A DNA stretch of 64,000 nt from Flavobacterium channae (GCF_021172165.1 NZ_CP089096.1:2604001-2668000); one strand, 5' to 3'. Counted from the stretch's first letter, positions 45,479-54,869 are shown. Numbers and translations are program-made. Notes: generated by a model from the letters alone, not told the origin.

Positions 45479-47269
45479 ATGGGTTTAGTTACTGCTAAAG
45501 AAGTTGCAAAAGCAATTAATGCTGATAAATATGGCGTTTTCGGGACTTTCTCGGGCTGGTTGCTCATGAAAGTGCTTAAGATTTCGACAATGAATAAAAT
45601 TTATGATCGCAACAAACATTTGAGTGAATTGGAATTTTTAAATGCTATTTTAGATGAGTTCCAAATCAAATTTGAAATCCCTGAAGAAGATTTAAAACGT
45701 TTACCAAAAGACGGTGCTTATATTACTATTTCAAACCATCCACTTGGTGGAATTGATGGTATTCTTTTATTGAAATTAATGTTAGAAAGAGAGCCTAATT
45801 TTAAAATTATCGCGAACTTTTTATTACACAGAATCGAACCGATGAAGCCGTATATTATGCCGGTAAATCCGTTTGAAAATCATAAAGACGCCAAATCAAG
45901 TGTGGTTGGAATTAAGGAAACCTTACGTCATTTGAGTGACGGAAAACCATTAGGAATGTTTCCTGCTGGAGAAGTTTCTACTTATAAAGATGGTAAGATT
46001 GTAGTTGATAAACCTTGGGAAGAAGGCGCAATTAAAGTTATTCGTAAAGCACAAGTTCCGGTAGTTCCGATTTATTTTCATGCTAAGAACAGTAAACTAT
46101 TTTACTTCTTATCAAAAATCGACGACACACTTAGAACTGCAAAATTACCAAGCGAATTATTAACACAAAAAGACAGAGTAATTAAAGTTCGTATTGGAAA
46201 ACCGATTTCGGTTGCCGAACAAAACGAATACCAAGATATTGAAAGTTATGGTGAATTCTTAAGAAAGAAAACTTACATGCTTTCAAATGTTTTTGAAGAT
46301 GAAAGTAAAATTAATTTACCAAAATTAACGATACCAAAACCTCCAAAACAAATTGCAAAACCGGCTAATCACGAGCAAATTCTTGAGGAAATGGCTTGCT
46401 TAAAAAAAGGTGATTACCGATTATTACAAAGTAAAAATTATGAAGTTTACTTCGTAACTGCTGATAAAATTCCAAATATCTTACATGAAATTGGTCGTTT
46501 ACGAGAAATTACGTTTAGAGAAGTTGGAGAAGGAACCAACGAATCGTTAGATCTTGATGATTACGATAAATATTATCATCACATGTTTTTATGGGATGAT
46601 GAAGCGCAATGTATTGCAGGAGCTTATAGAATGGGATTAGGTTCGCACATTTATCCACAACACGGAATTGATGGTTTCTATTTACACGAATTGTTCCGTT
46701 TTGAACCAGAATTATATGATATGATGAGTAAATCTATCGAAATGGGTAGAGCTTTCATCATTAAGGAATACCAACAAAAACCAATGCCTTTGTTCTTATT
46801 ATGGAAAGGAATTGTTCATACAACCTTACATTATCCGGAACATAAATATTTAATTGGTGGTGTAAGTATTAGTAATCAATTCTCAGATTTTTCTAAATCG
46901 TTGATGATTGAATTTATGAAGTCGCACTATTACGATCCATATATTGCGCAATACGTTCACCCTAAAAAAGAATACAAAGTAAAACTGAAAGACGCAGATA
47001 AAGATTTCGTATTTAACGAAACTGAAGCTGACTTAAATAAGTTTGACAAAATAATTGATGAAGTAGAACCAGGAAATTTACGTTTGCCTGTTTTAATTAA
47101 AAAATACATCAAACAAAACGCTAGAGTAGTTGCTTTTAATGTAGATCCATTGTTTAATAATTCGGTAGACGGATTAATGTATATTAAAATTGCCGATTTA
47201 CCAGAAAGCACAGTAAAACCAGTAATGGAAGAATTTCAAGCAGAATTGGAAAGAAAAGAAAAAGGCTAA
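45479..47269 (+). CDS. olsF: Fused acyltransferase, OlsF-like (aminolipid synthesis)
   Basis: A 596-residue two-domain protein. The N-terminal half is a PlsC-type O-acyltransferase (residues about 40-270): NHPLGGID at 86-93, a variant of the NHx4D motif, and MFPAGEVST. The C-terminal half (about 300-590) is a GNAT-like N-acyltransferase of the OlsB/hemolysin type (RLREITFREVGEGTNESLDLDDYDKYYHHMFLWD; GGVSISNQF). This fusion is described as OlsF, which makes ornithine lipids in Serratia and Flavobacterium by adding both acyl chains. The amino-acid headgroup (ornithine or glycine) cannot be told from sequence. A terminator overlaps its stop codon. Confidence 0.82.
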   Translation: MGLVTAKEVAKAINADKYGVFGTFSGWLLMKVLKISTMNKIYDRNKHLSELEFLNAILDEFQIKFEIPEEDLKRLPKDGAYITISNHPLGGIDGILLLKLMLEREPNFKIIANFLLHRIEPMKPYIMPVNPFENHKDAKSSVVGIKETLRHLSDGKPLGMFPAGEVSTYKDGKIVVDKPWEEGAIKVIRKAQVPVVPIYFHAKNSKLFYFLSKIDDTLRTAKLPSELLTQKDRVIKVRIGKPISVAEQNEYQDIESYGEFLRKKTYMLSNVFEDESKINLPKLTIPKPPKQIAKPANHEQILEEMACLKKGDYRLLQSKNYEVYFVTADKIPNILHEIGRLREITFREVGEGTNESLDLDDYDKYYHHMFLWDDEAQCIAGAYRMGLGSHIYPQHGIDGFYLHELFRFEPELYDMMSKSIEMGRAFIIKEYQQKPMPLFLLWKGIVHTTLHYPEHKYLIGGVSISNQFSDFSKSLMIEFMKSHYYDPYIAQYVHPKKEYKVKLKDADKDFVFNETEADLNKFDKIIDEVEPGNLRLPVLIKKYIKQNARVVAFNVDPLFNNSVDGLMYIKIADLPESTVKPVMEEFQAELERKEKG

Positions 47270-47287
47270 TCGATTGATTAGCCTTTT
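47260..47287 (+). terminator. Terminator overlapping the end of the OlsF-like gene
   Basis: A 12-bp stem (AAAAGGCTAATC at 47260-47271, GATTAGCCTTTT at 47276-47287) with a 4-nt loop and a T-run; the left arm contains the stop codon (47267-47269). It can also serve the convergent M48 gene. Confidence 0.85.
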
Positions 47288-47304
47288 TTATTTTGTTTTC
47301 AGAA

Positions 47305-48105
47305 TTATTCATTCTCTATTTTCTCAACTTTTTCTTTAAACTCTTCCCAAGCTTCTTTTGTTAAAATCGGTTTCGATTTTATTTTTTTATCTTTTAAGTA
47401 CTTCAAAATAGTTTTGGCTCTCGCTTCTGATTCAGGATGCGTAGAAACCCAATACGTGTATTTATGCAATTCGTTATCTAAAGATAATTCGTAAAGAAAA
47501 TCAGCAAATGGACGCGGATCGATATTGGCCTTAAGCATGTATTTTACGCTTTCCATATCAGCTTCCGTTTCTAAACTTCTATCGTAAGCGGATGACGAAA
47601 GTGTTTTTAAAATTTCGCTTAAAACCGCACCATTAGAACCTGTTGTAATCGATAATAAGACCGAAAGTCCAATTTCTTTAGACAGTTTTTTCATTACGTG
47701 TTTGTTTTCGATATGGGCAATCTCGTGACCTAAAACACCTAATAACGCTTGTTCGTTTTTACACGCTTTAATCAATCCAGTGTAAACCACTAAATGATTA
47801 TCTGGCATAGCAAAAGCATTTACTTCATCTTTATCAATGATGTGAACTTTCAAACTGTCTCTTTCGATGTCATTTTCTTTACAAATTGGCAGTAATAATG
47901 AATCCAAAGTGTTCACAATTGAATCATTAAAAATAATGGTTTCTGAATCTTCAATTTCTTGCCAAATAATATCGCCAAGTGTTTTTTCAGTTCCAGTTCT
48001 GGCTTCTTTTACTTTAAAATATTTTACAAAATTAATTTGCGACAACAACATCCAAACACCAAAAAATAGTGCTACAATAACCAGTCCTTTACTTAATACT
48101 TTCAT
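47305..48105 (-). CDS. M48 family membrane-anchored metalloprotease
   Basis: A 266-residue zinc protease with one N-terminal membrane anchor (residues about 7-22). The zinc motif HEIAH is at 127-131 and the third ligand Glu181 in ETEADMESVKY. The fold matches the Ste24/HtpX/BepA-like M48 family, which takes part in envelope protein quality control. The C-terminal Lys-rich tail (KIKSKPILTKEAWEEFKEKVEK) is unusual. It is the last gene of a four-gene unit and overlaps the DUF4870-like gene by 17 bp. Confidence 0.9.
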   Translation of the reverse strand: MKVLSKGLVIVALFFGVWMLLSQINFVKYFKVKEARTGTEKTLGDIIWQEIEDSETIIFNDSIVNTLDSLLLPICKENDIERDSLKVHIIDKDEVNAFAMPDNHLVVYTGLIKACKNEQALLGVLGHEIAHIENKHVMKKLSKEIGLSVLLSITTGSNGAVLSEILKTLSSSAYDRSLETEADMESVKYMLKANIDPRPFADFLYELSLDNELHKYTYWVSTHPESEARAKTILKYLKDKKIKSKPILTKEAWEEFKEKVEKIENE

Positions 48106-48535
48106 TTGTCTTACAAATTAAATTAGTTACATCTCCAAAAAAGAAAAATTCTGTGTGCTCACCTCTTCTTACTTTAGTTGCTATAATTAATGTTGAGATA
48201 AACTCAAGTAAATTAAAAAACACTAATGTAATAATATAAGCAAAGTAATAATTGGTTACTTTTTCATCATAAAACAAGATTGAAACTGTCCACCAAAATC
48301 CGGCACTATTAAAGAAAAACAAGCCCAATTGCGACACCAATGCTTGTGTACAGTGCCATTTTACGAAAGGCGTACTTTTTCTATTTCCTAAGTAGAAAAA
48401 CACACTTGCCATTAAATTTAAAATAGGTAAAGGCAAACCACCAATAACGGCAACCAATGACATCAAATAACTGTTTGATGCACGCTCTAATTCCGATTCG
48501 TGAGGTTTATAATTAAATTTTTTTGTTGTAATCAT
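48089..48535 (-). CDS. DUF4870/Tic20-like membrane protein
   Basis: A 148-residue protein with about four hydrophobic segments after a charged start (MITTKKFNYKPHESELERASNSYLM). The segment FFYLGNRKSTPFVKWHCTQALVSQL, with the conserved core F(V)xxHxxQAL, is typical of DUF4870/Tic20-like membrane proteins; overall similarity is moderate. It overlaps the M48 gene downstream (17 bp) and the DUF2752 gene upstream (4 bp), so the unit is translationally coupled. The function is unknown. Confidence 0.7.
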   Translation of the reverse strand: MITTKKFNYKPHESELERASNSYLMSLVAVIGGLPLPILNLMASVFFYLGNRKSTPFVKWHCTQALVSQLGLFFFNSAGFWWTVSILFYDEKVTNYYFAYIITLVFFNLLEFISTLIIATKVRRGEHTEFFFFGDVTNLICKTNESIK

Positions 48536-48945
48536 AGATTTTTTTTAATGTTCCAAATCCAATTAGCAATAACTAAAACGATTAATACAATAGCTACTTT
48601 TCGCTTTCTTAAAATGGATTCTATTTTTAAATAAGTTGTATAAAAAGAGTCTTTTTTTTGAATGAGATCATAACTTATCCAAATAGGAGTTATAATCATT
48701 ATTAATCCAACTAATATTCCGAAAGGATTAATTAAAATTGCCGAAAGAAATTTTCCGTGTGAGAGTTGCATTACAGAACGAGTAGTTCCACAAGAAGGAC
48801 AAGGAACAGTGGTTACTTTTTTAAACAAACAAACGGTAAATTCTTGACTTTGAATTTCGTGTTCGTGTTGCAACGAAAAAAGCAACCAACTATACCCTAC
48901 AAAACAAGCGAATAAAAGAAATAAATATAGCTTGTTTTTATGCAT
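48532..48945 (-). CDS. DUF2752 membrane protein with CPSCGTTRS motif
   Basis: A 137-residue protein with about three hydrophobic helices. It carries the DUF2752 signature CPSCGTTRSVMQLSHGKF (residues about 49-66) followed by INPFGILVGL. The Cys pair could bind metal or form a disulfide near the membrane. The family often sits next to TM2 proteins, as here (3-bp gap to the TM2 gene upstream). The function is unknown. Confidence 0.88.
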   Translation of the reverse strand: MHKNKLYLFLLFACFVGYSWLLFSLQHEHEIQSQEFTVCLFKKVTTVPCPSCGTTRSVMQLSHGKFLSAILINPFGILVGLIMIITPIWISYDLIQKKDSFYTTYLKIESILRKRKVAIVLIVLVIANWIWNIKKNL

Positions 48946-48948
48946 TAT

Positions 48949-49290
48949 TTAGAACATAAAAGTTCTGTTGAATAATTCCATGTTTTTCTCTTTGGTAGCA
49001 CCTTGAATTAAAAACCAATCTACGATTGTCCAAACGTGTAAACCACCACAAGTAAGTAATTTTCCAACTCCCATTCCAGTATCGCCAATATAAAAACGAT
49101 CAATACCTAATGAACCTGCAAAAATTGATAAAAGTAAAGCTGTTGTTGGATCTTTAAACTGAATAGTTTGTACCATCGGCCATTTTTCATCATCCATTTT
49201 TAATAAACGCTCTCTGATCGCATTCAATTGATGACCTTCAAAGAATTTAGCGTTTGTCATCATGAACATGTCTACTTTTTGTGATTCCAT
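48949..49290 (-). CDS. TM2 domain protein
   Basis: A 113-residue membrane protein. After a soluble, helical N-terminus (residues 1-45) the TM2 domain is clear: ALLLSIFAGSLGIDRFYIGDTGMGVGKLL, then GGLHVWTIVDWFLI, i.e. two membrane helices with the DRF motif in the connecting part. It is the first gene of the TM2/DUF2752/DUF4870-like/M48 unit. No TAnnTTTG box is obvious in the 118-bp gap upstream (49291-49408). Confidence 0.9.
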   Translation of the reverse strand: MESQKVDMFMMTNAKFFEGHQLNAIRERLLKMDDEKWPMVQTIQFKDPTTALLLSIFAGSLGIDRFYIGDTGMGVGKLLTCGGLHVWTIVDWFLIQGATKEKNMELFNRTFMF

Positions 49291-49408
49291 TGTAAAATTG
49301 ATTGTTTTAGTTGTCTCCTACTCGTAAGGCTTTTCGGATTTCGCCATAAAATGCTAATATAAAAATATTTTCTTTATTAGTCGACAACCAAAATAAATGT
49401 TACAATCT

Positions 49409-50359
49409 TTATTTATAAATCTTACAAATCTTATCTACAATAGTTTGCGCTAGTTTTTGATGACTTTCAAATGTCCAACCAGCAATATGAGGCGTTAATA
49501 ACACATTTTCAGCCTGCAAAAGATATTCAAAAGCAGCAGGTTTTTCTCCTTCAAACAAAGTTTCAAAAGATAGTTTTTCGTATTCCAAAACATCTAAACC
49601 AGCGCCTAATATTTTACCCGATTGTAATGCTTCAACTAAATCAGCTGTTACTACTGAATTTCCTCTTGCGGTATTGATAAACCAAAATGATTTTTTGAAT
49701 TTATTAATAAAGTCAGCATTTATCATTTTATCCGTTTCTAGTGTCCAAGGCGTATGCAAACTCAACACATCTGCTGTTTCTTGAAGTTCTGATAATGAAA
49801 CTTGATCTGCATTACTATCGCCCATATTGGGTAAAATATCGTGACACAAAACCGTTACATCAAATCCGCGAAGTTTCTTAGCGAATGATTTACCCATGTT
49901 TCCATAACCAATGATTCCAACCGTTTTCCCTTCTAATTCATGTCCACGATTGGCTTCTCGTTTCCATTGTCCCGATTTTACTTCGTTGTTTGCTTTGTTT
50001 AAATTATTAAAAAGCGACAATAACATTCCGAGTGCATGTTCCCCAACTGCATTTGCATTTCCTTCTGGAGCAGCAATTAAATGCACGCCTTTTTCGATTG
50101 CATAATCACAATCGATACTTTCTAATCCGGCACCAACGCGAGCAATAAATTGCAAATTAGTTGCTTTGTCTAAAAACGTCTTGTCAATTTTAAAACGACT
50201 TCTGATTACTATTCCGTGATAATTCTCAATCTTATCTTCTACTTCTTGTTTTGTGGAAGTAAAATCGGCTTGGTTACTAAAACCAGCTTGTTCTAATTGT
50301 TCCCAAAGTAAAGGATGATTGCTATCGATATGAAGGATTTTGATGTCGGCTAAATTCAT
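49409..50359 (-). CDS. D-2-hydroxyacid dehydrogenase (3-phosphoglycerate dehydrogenase-like)
   Basis: A 316-residue NAD-dependent dehydrogenase. The GxGxxG nucleotide site is VGIIGYGNMGKSFAKKL; catalytic Arg in INTARGNSVV, Glu in LGAGLDVLEYEK and His in LLTPHIAGWTFESH complete the active site. The family includes SerA, which oxidises 3-phosphoglycerate for serine synthesis; this copy lacks the C-terminal ACT domain, so the true substrate is uncertain. It is a single gene just downstream of the envC-like terminator. Confidence 0.9.
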   Translation of the reverse strand: MNLADIKILHIDSNHPLLWEQLEQAGFSNQADFTSTKQEVEDKIENYHGIVIRSRFKIDKTFLDKATNLQFIARVGAGLESIDCDYAIEKGVHLIAAPEGNANAVGEHALGMLLSLFNNLNKANNEVKSGQWKREANRGHELEGKTVGIIGYGNMGKSFAKKLRGFDVTVLCHDILPNMGDSNADQVSLSELQETADVLSLHTPWTLETDKMINADFINKFKKSFWFINTARGNSVVTADLVEALQSGKILGAGLDVLEYEKLSFETLFEGEKPAAFEYLLQAENVLLTPHIAGWTFESHQKLAQTIVDKICKIYK

Positions 50360-50394
50360 GTAATTAATTTATATGATAAAGGTAAAAAGAATTC

Positions 50395-50423
50395 AAAAAA
50401 AATGAGGCCGTTTTGACCTCATT
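50395..50423 (-). terminator. Terminator after the EnvC-like gene
   Basis: A 7-bp stem (AATGAGG at 50401-50407, CCTCATT at 50417-50423) with a 9-nt loop and six T on the minus strand (A-run 50395-50400). It ends the envelope cluster. Confidence 0.75.
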
Positions 50424-50428
50424 CTATA

Positions 50429-51664
50429 TTACATACTCAACCAAGTTTCTGGGTTTAAAGTTGTTGTATTTTGTAGTACTAAAAATTTAATTACTGCTTT
50501 TCCAGAAGAATCAGTATGAATTTTACCAATATTCTGTTTTATACTTACTTTTTGACCTTTGCTTACGCTTACCGATTCTAAATTTAGATAAACTGTAATA
50601 AAGTCTCCATGCTGAATATAAACGGCTTTATTATTAGCAGAAATTACTTGTACTTGTAAAACTTCTCCACCAAAAACAGCTCTTGCAGAAGAACCAGGTT
50701 CTGTAGAAATTTCAACACCACTATTATGAATAGTTAAATTTTTATGAACCGGATGTGGTTGATCTCCATGCTTTAATGAAACATATCCTTTTGCTACTGG
50801 CCAAGGTAATTTTCCTTTGTTCGCTTTAAAATTATCTGAAGCAACTTTTCCTTCAGCAGTTAAAACAAATTTAGAAGCAGCAGTTGTCCCTGATTTTGGA
50901 ACTGTTGTTCCTGATTTAGCAGCATTTCTTTTATTAGCGGCAGCAATTTCATCAGCAATAATCTTTTTAATTTTTGCATCAATTGCTTTTGCTTCTTTTT
51001 GTTTTTTGTCTATTTCAGCAGCGTATTTCTTTTTATCTTTTTGGATAACTTTTACTAAGCGCTCTTGTTCTTGCTTTTCTTTTTCTAGCTCTTGCTTTTC
51101 TTTTTCGGTTTGTTGTAAAACGATCTCTTTTTCTTTTTTACTTTCCGATAAACGCTTTTCTGCTTGTGCTAATTTTAACTGCTTTTCTTTAATTTCTTCA
51201 CCTTGCATTTTTCTAAATCCGGCATATTGTTTCATATACTGAATTCGTTTGTAAGCTTGAAGGAAATTTTCGGAAGATAAAATAAACATAATTCTACTTT
51301 GCTCATTTCTACTTTTGTATGATTTTACAATCATCTTTTCGTAATCTTCCTTAAGCACTTTAAGTTCACGATTCAATTTATTCATTTCTAACTGTGTTAG
51401 ATAAATCTCATCACTTAAAACTCTTGTTTGTTTTGCGGTTGTATTTAGTAATTTTTGTCTTAATTGAATTAACTGCTTTTGCTGACTAATTTGACCTAAA
51501 ACCGATTTTTCTCTTTTCTTTTCTGCTTCTAATCTTGATTTACTTTCCGAAATCTCTTTCAGGATTTGCGCCTTGCGTTCTTCTAACTTTTGTTGTTCAG
51601 AAGATTGTGCAAAACACATTGTTGTGAATAAAAAGAAAAATAGAATTTTGAAAAAATGGTTCAT
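50429..51664 (-). CDS. EnvC-like murein hydrolase activator (degenerate M23/LytM domain)
   Basis: A 411-residue exported protein. Signal peptide (ending TTMCFAQ), then a long coiled coil rich in Lys/Glu/Gln (residues about 20-240), a flexible linker and a C-terminal LytM domain (about 290-411). Zinc ligands are lost: the HxxxD site reads NSGVE, the TxYxH position reads TVYLN, and the HLHFE site reads KFLVL. As in EnvC, such a domain would activate amidases rather than cut peptidoglycan. It is the last gene of the cluster with the DUF4292, TPR, nucleotidyltransferase, dut and flippase genes. Confidence 0.88.
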   Translation of the reverse strand: MNHFFKILFFFLFTTMCFAQSSEQQKLEERKAQILKEISESKSRLEAEKKREKSVLGQISQQKQLIQLRQKLLNTTAKQTRVLSDEIYLTQLEMNKLNRELKVLKEDYEKMIVKSYKSRNEQSRIMFILSSENFLQAYKRIQYMKQYAGFRKMQGEEIKEKQLKLAQAEKRLSESKKEKEIVLQQTEKEKQELEKEKQEQERLVKVIQKDKKKYAAEIDKKQKEAKAIDAKIKKIIADEIAAANKRNAAKSGTTVPKSGTTAASKFVLTAEGKVASDNFKANKGKLPWPVAKGYVSLKHGDQPHPVHKNLTIHNSGVEISTEPGSSARAVFGGEVLQVQVISANNKAVYIQHGDFITVYLNLESVSVSKGQKVSIKQNIGKIHTDSSGKAVIKFLVLQNTTTLNPETWLSM

Positions 51665-51710
51665 GCAATTTAGATTTTTACAAAGGTAGTTTTTTTACTT
51701 AAATAAAATA

Positions 51711-52475
51711 TTAATTGATTTCAACAGCCGTATAACCACTAGGTATTGAAAAAGGATAACTCAAATTTTCGTTAAATGTTGTGTTTTTATATTCAATATC
51801 AATAGTTACTTTATCTTTTTGCTCCACTTTAATATTAATTTCATTTGGCAAAAACATCTTTTTATCTTCTTTGTAAGATGGATATTTAATCTCCAAACTT
51901 CTTCCTTGACTTTCTTGATTAATGGTTTCTTTTTTCAAAAGATAATTTGCTGCTTCAAAGTAGAATTCCTTTTTAACATCAGTATCTTTTGGTAAAGTTA
52001 ACTTGTACAATTTTTCGTTTATTTCAGAAATCCATTTGTCTTTAGTTAAATCATCAATAGCTTTTCCTAAAAACAAATTTTGCACTTTATTAAAATCCAA
52101 ATCGGTTCCTAACCAATTGCTCAACAAACTAAAATCACCTTCAAAATAAGTGTTATTTATTTTTTCGTAATAGCTCACTTTTGTTGGAGTAATTAACGCT
52201 TTAGCCATTGGAATACCTAAAAACTTAATGTTAATCCAAATGATTTCATCTTTCTTAATGCGAATATCAGCATTCATAGAATGTGATTGTTTTTCGTCTT
52301 CGTATCGCGCATTTGCTCTTATATTTAAAGTACTAAAATCGTGTTGATTTTGATAGTGTCCGTTTATTATTTTTACGACTTCGGTATTATCACTTGCTGC
52401 TGCTGTAGCAACATTTTGCTGGGTTTTACAACCAACCAATACGAGTAATAAAAATGTAGCGATAATTGATTTCAT
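51711..52475 (-). CDS. DUF4292 family lipoprotein
   Basis: A 254-residue lipoprotein (lipobox LVLVGCKTQQ). The mature part matches DUF4292, a Bacteroidota family resembling the LolA/LolB-like fold of beta-strands (INIKFLGIPMAKALITPTKVSYYEKINNTYFEGDF; FYFEAANYLLKKETINQ; VEQKDKVTIDIEYKNTTFNENL). A lipoprotein or lipid transfer role is plausible but not shown. It begins one base after the TPR gene and is followed by the EnvC-like gene. Confidence 0.85.
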   Translation of the reverse strand: MKSIIATFLLLVLVGCKTQQNVATAAASDNTEVVKIINGHYQNQHDFSTLNIRANARYEDEKQSHSMNADIRIKKDEIIWINIKFLGIPMAKALITPTKVSYYEKINNTYFEGDFSLLSNWLGTDLDFNKVQNLFLGKAIDDLTKDKWISEINEKLYKLTLPKDTDVKKEFYFEAANYLLKKETINQESQGRSLEIKYPSYKEDKKMFLPNEINIKVEQKDKVTIDIEYKNTTFNENLSYPFSIPSGYTAVEIN

Positions 52476-53843
52476 TTATTTTTGTAATTGCTTTAATTTG
52501 TTTGTGTACACTTGTTTTTTGGCATTATCATTCAAATTTTCGCAACTTATGATTAACTGTTTGTAAAAATTAACATTGAAACGATTGTTGTAAACACCAG
52601 ATTCTTTTGGATTGAATTCAACAACAAAATCTAAGCCATTTTCTAAAATGTCTTTAGCTTTTTTATATTCTTTCAATTGATTGTAACCATAACCTGCATA
52701 AAAATAAAAACCAACTTGAGTAGGAAATGATTCTAAAAATTCTTCCGCTTTTTTAGAAAGTAATTTAAAATCTTGCTTTTGAACCAAAACTTCTAAATAC
52801 AATTCCATTGCTTCAATATCTTCTGGACTTTTCTTAATTCCTTTTTCAAAGTAATATGATGCTTTATCTAAATTGTCTTTTTTCCAGAAAAATTTAGCTA
52901 CTTCTTTAGCTACATTTATTTGATTGTCATTATCAAAATATGGAATAGCTCTATCAATATCTATTAAGTAGTCAGGATTTTTAACTGCAAAAATCAAAAA
53001 TTCATTAAATACACGATGCTTGATTTTTAAATCCATTCGATCGTTTTCTAAGATTTTAAACATCGACTTGGAAGCATTTGTTCCATCGTTATTGTTCAAA
53101 TGGAATTTTACTAAACTTACGTGAGCCCAATCGGAATTTGGAATTTCTTTTTCCAATAGTTTTGCGACTTCAAACGCTTTGTCCTCCTGATTGAAACTAG
53201 TGTATAAAACAATCAAATCGATATAGTTTTGTTCAACTTTTGGATTTTTACGAATCGCTTCTTCCAATTGTTCTTTTTGAGGTTTTGAATATGCATTTGT
53301 TTCTTGTAACTTGAGTTTATAAAACTCCATTGTGCTCGACAGCTTAGATTTGGCTTCCATATTCTTCAACAACTCGAAAGCTTTACCATGTTGATTGGTA
53401 TTCATATATAACGAAACCAAATCTTCTTTCATGTTTTCGTCAAACTCAATCAATTTTTCTACAACTGGAATAGATTTTTGATAATCTTTAGTTTGGTAAT
53501 AAACGTCGTACAAACCGTTCCAATACCAACGTTGCTTGTTATCTAACTCTACTGCTTTCTTAAAAGCATTTTCCGCATCGACATAGTTTTTTTGGCTCAA
53601 ATAATTTTTTCCTAATTCATATTGAAAAGCTGCATTTTTCGGTTCTTTTTCAATACACTTTTGAATTGCCACAATAGCTTTATCATAATTTTCAATGCCA
53701 CGTTGTTTTACCGCTTCGTAAAAATTATTTTCTAATTGATCGTCTACCAATGCAATTGAATCGGGATTTTCTTGCGCTAACAATTGATTCCCAAAACTAA
53801 AAAGCAGGAACGCCAAAAAAGCTATGTGTTTTTTTCTAATCAT
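52476..53843 (-). CDS. Exported tetratricopeptide-repeat protein
   Basis: A 455-residue protein with a signal peptide (ending GNQLLAQ) and TPR motifs across its length, for example AAFQYELGKNYLSQKNYVDAENAFKKA, WYWNGLYDVYYQTKDYQKSI and AKFFWKKDNLDKASYYFEKGI. It is probably a periplasmic scaffold. Its stop abuts the DUF4292 gene and it directly follows the nucleotidyltransferase gene, so it is in the middle of the envelope cluster. Confidence 0.85.
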   Translation of the reverse strand: MIRKKHIAFLAFLLFSFGNQLLAQENPDSIALVDDQLENNFYEAVKQRGIENYDKAIVAIQKCIEKEPKNAAFQYELGKNYLSQKNYVDAENAFKKAVELDNKQRWYWNGLYDVYYQTKDYQKSIPVVEKLIEFDENMKEDLVSLYMNTNQHGKAFELLKNMEAKSKLSSTMEFYKLKLQETNAYSKPQKEQLEEAIRKNPKVEQNYIDLIVLYTSFNQEDKAFEVAKLLEKEIPNSDWAHVSLVKFHLNNNDGTNASKSMFKILENDRMDLKIKHRVFNEFLIFAVKNPDYLIDIDRAIPYFDNDNQINVAKEVAKFFWKKDNLDKASYYFEKGIKKSPEDIEAMELYLEVLVQKQDFKLLSKKAEEFLESFPTQVGFYFYAGYGYNQLKEYKKAKDILENGLDFVVEFNPKESGVYNNRFNVNFYKQLIISCENLNDNAKKQVYTNKLKQLQK

Positions 53844-54854
53844 TTATTCTAAAACCGAATAATCTCCAATACTAATACTTGTAAAATTACCATCAAAATT
53901 CACGTGATTTCCTATCATCGCATTATCTAAATTGGCATTTTTAATATGAGCGTGTGTTTGAATCAAACTGTTTTTAATCGTTGAATTAATAACGTGACAA
54001 CCTTTTCCTAAAGATACATTTGGCCCAACAGTTGCATTAATCAACACCACATCTTCAGCAATTGAACAAGGTGGAATAATTGTAGCATTGTCCAATCTTA
54101 CATCAGAAGCTACTAAATTTTCTCCATCGTTGTGTAAAAAGCCTAACATTCTTGTGTTCGTTTCTACGGTAACGTTCTTATTTCCACAATCCATCCATTC
54201 ATCTACTTTTCCTGGTACAAATTTCATGCCTTTTGCCATCATTTGTTTAATACCATCGTTAATTTGGTATTCACCACCGTGAATAATGTTATTGTCTAAC
54301 ACCGATTGCAATTCGTTTTTCAACACCGCAATGTCTTTGAAATAATAAATTCCGATAACTGCTAAATCAGAGACAAACTCTTTTGGCTTTTCAACCAATT
54401 CTATGATTTCACCATTAGCATTTAAGTTTACTACTCCAAAAGCTTCTGGCTGGTCAACTTGTTTTACCCAAATAACGCTATCAGCAGTTGTATCCAAATC
54501 AAAATCGGCACGAATTAACGTATCAGCATAAGCAATAACTGCTGGTCCAGATAAAGAATCCTTTGCGCACATAATGGCATGACCTGTTCCTAAAGCTTCA
54601 TTTTGATAATAAATAGTTCCTTTTGCGCCTAATTTTTGTGCAATAGCAATTAAATCTTCTTCTACTTTTTTACCAAAACTCTCATGAATAATAAACGCAA
54701 CTTCGTCTATTTTCTGATTTAAAACACCAGCAATATCTTCTACCAATCTGTGAACGATAGGTTTTCCTGCAACCGGAATTAATGGTTTTGGAACAGTTAA
54801 TGTATGTGGACGCAGACGTGAACCACGACCTGCCATAGGTACTATTATTTTCAT
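53844..54854 (-). CDS. Sugar-phosphate nucleotidyltransferase with hexapeptide repeats
   Basis: A 336-residue cytoplasmic enzyme that makes an NDP-sugar. The N-terminal signature is GRGSRLRPHTLTVPKPLIPVAGKP (the GxGxRLxPxT...PKPxxPV pattern), with GHAIMCAKDSL and the VVNLNANGEIIELVEKPKEF core. The C-terminal part has left-handed beta-helix repeats (IAEDVVLINATVGPNVSLGKGCHVINS). It resembles glucose-1-phosphate thymidylyltransferase/uridylyltransferase types; the exact sugar is unknown. It belongs to the same unit as dut and the flippase, consistent with surface polysaccharide synthesis. Confidence 0.88.
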   Translation of the reverse strand: MKIIVPMAGRGSRLRPHTLTVPKPLIPVAGKPIVHRLVEDIAGVLNQKIDEVAFIIHESFGKKVEEDLIAIAQKLGAKGTIYYQNEALGTGHAIMCAKDSLSGPAVIAYADTLIRADFDLDTTADSVIWVKQVDQPEAFGVVNLNANGEIIELVEKPKEFVSDLAVIGIYYFKDIAVLKNELQSVLDNNIIHGGEYQINDGIKQMMAKGMKFVPGKVDEWMDCGNKNVTVETNTRMLGFLHNDGENLVASDVRLDNATIIPPCSIAEDVVLINATVGPNVSLGKGCHVINSTIKNSLIQTHAHIKNANLDNAMIGNHVNFDGNFTSISIGDYSVLE

Positions 54855-54869
54855 GTTTTATATTTTAAA

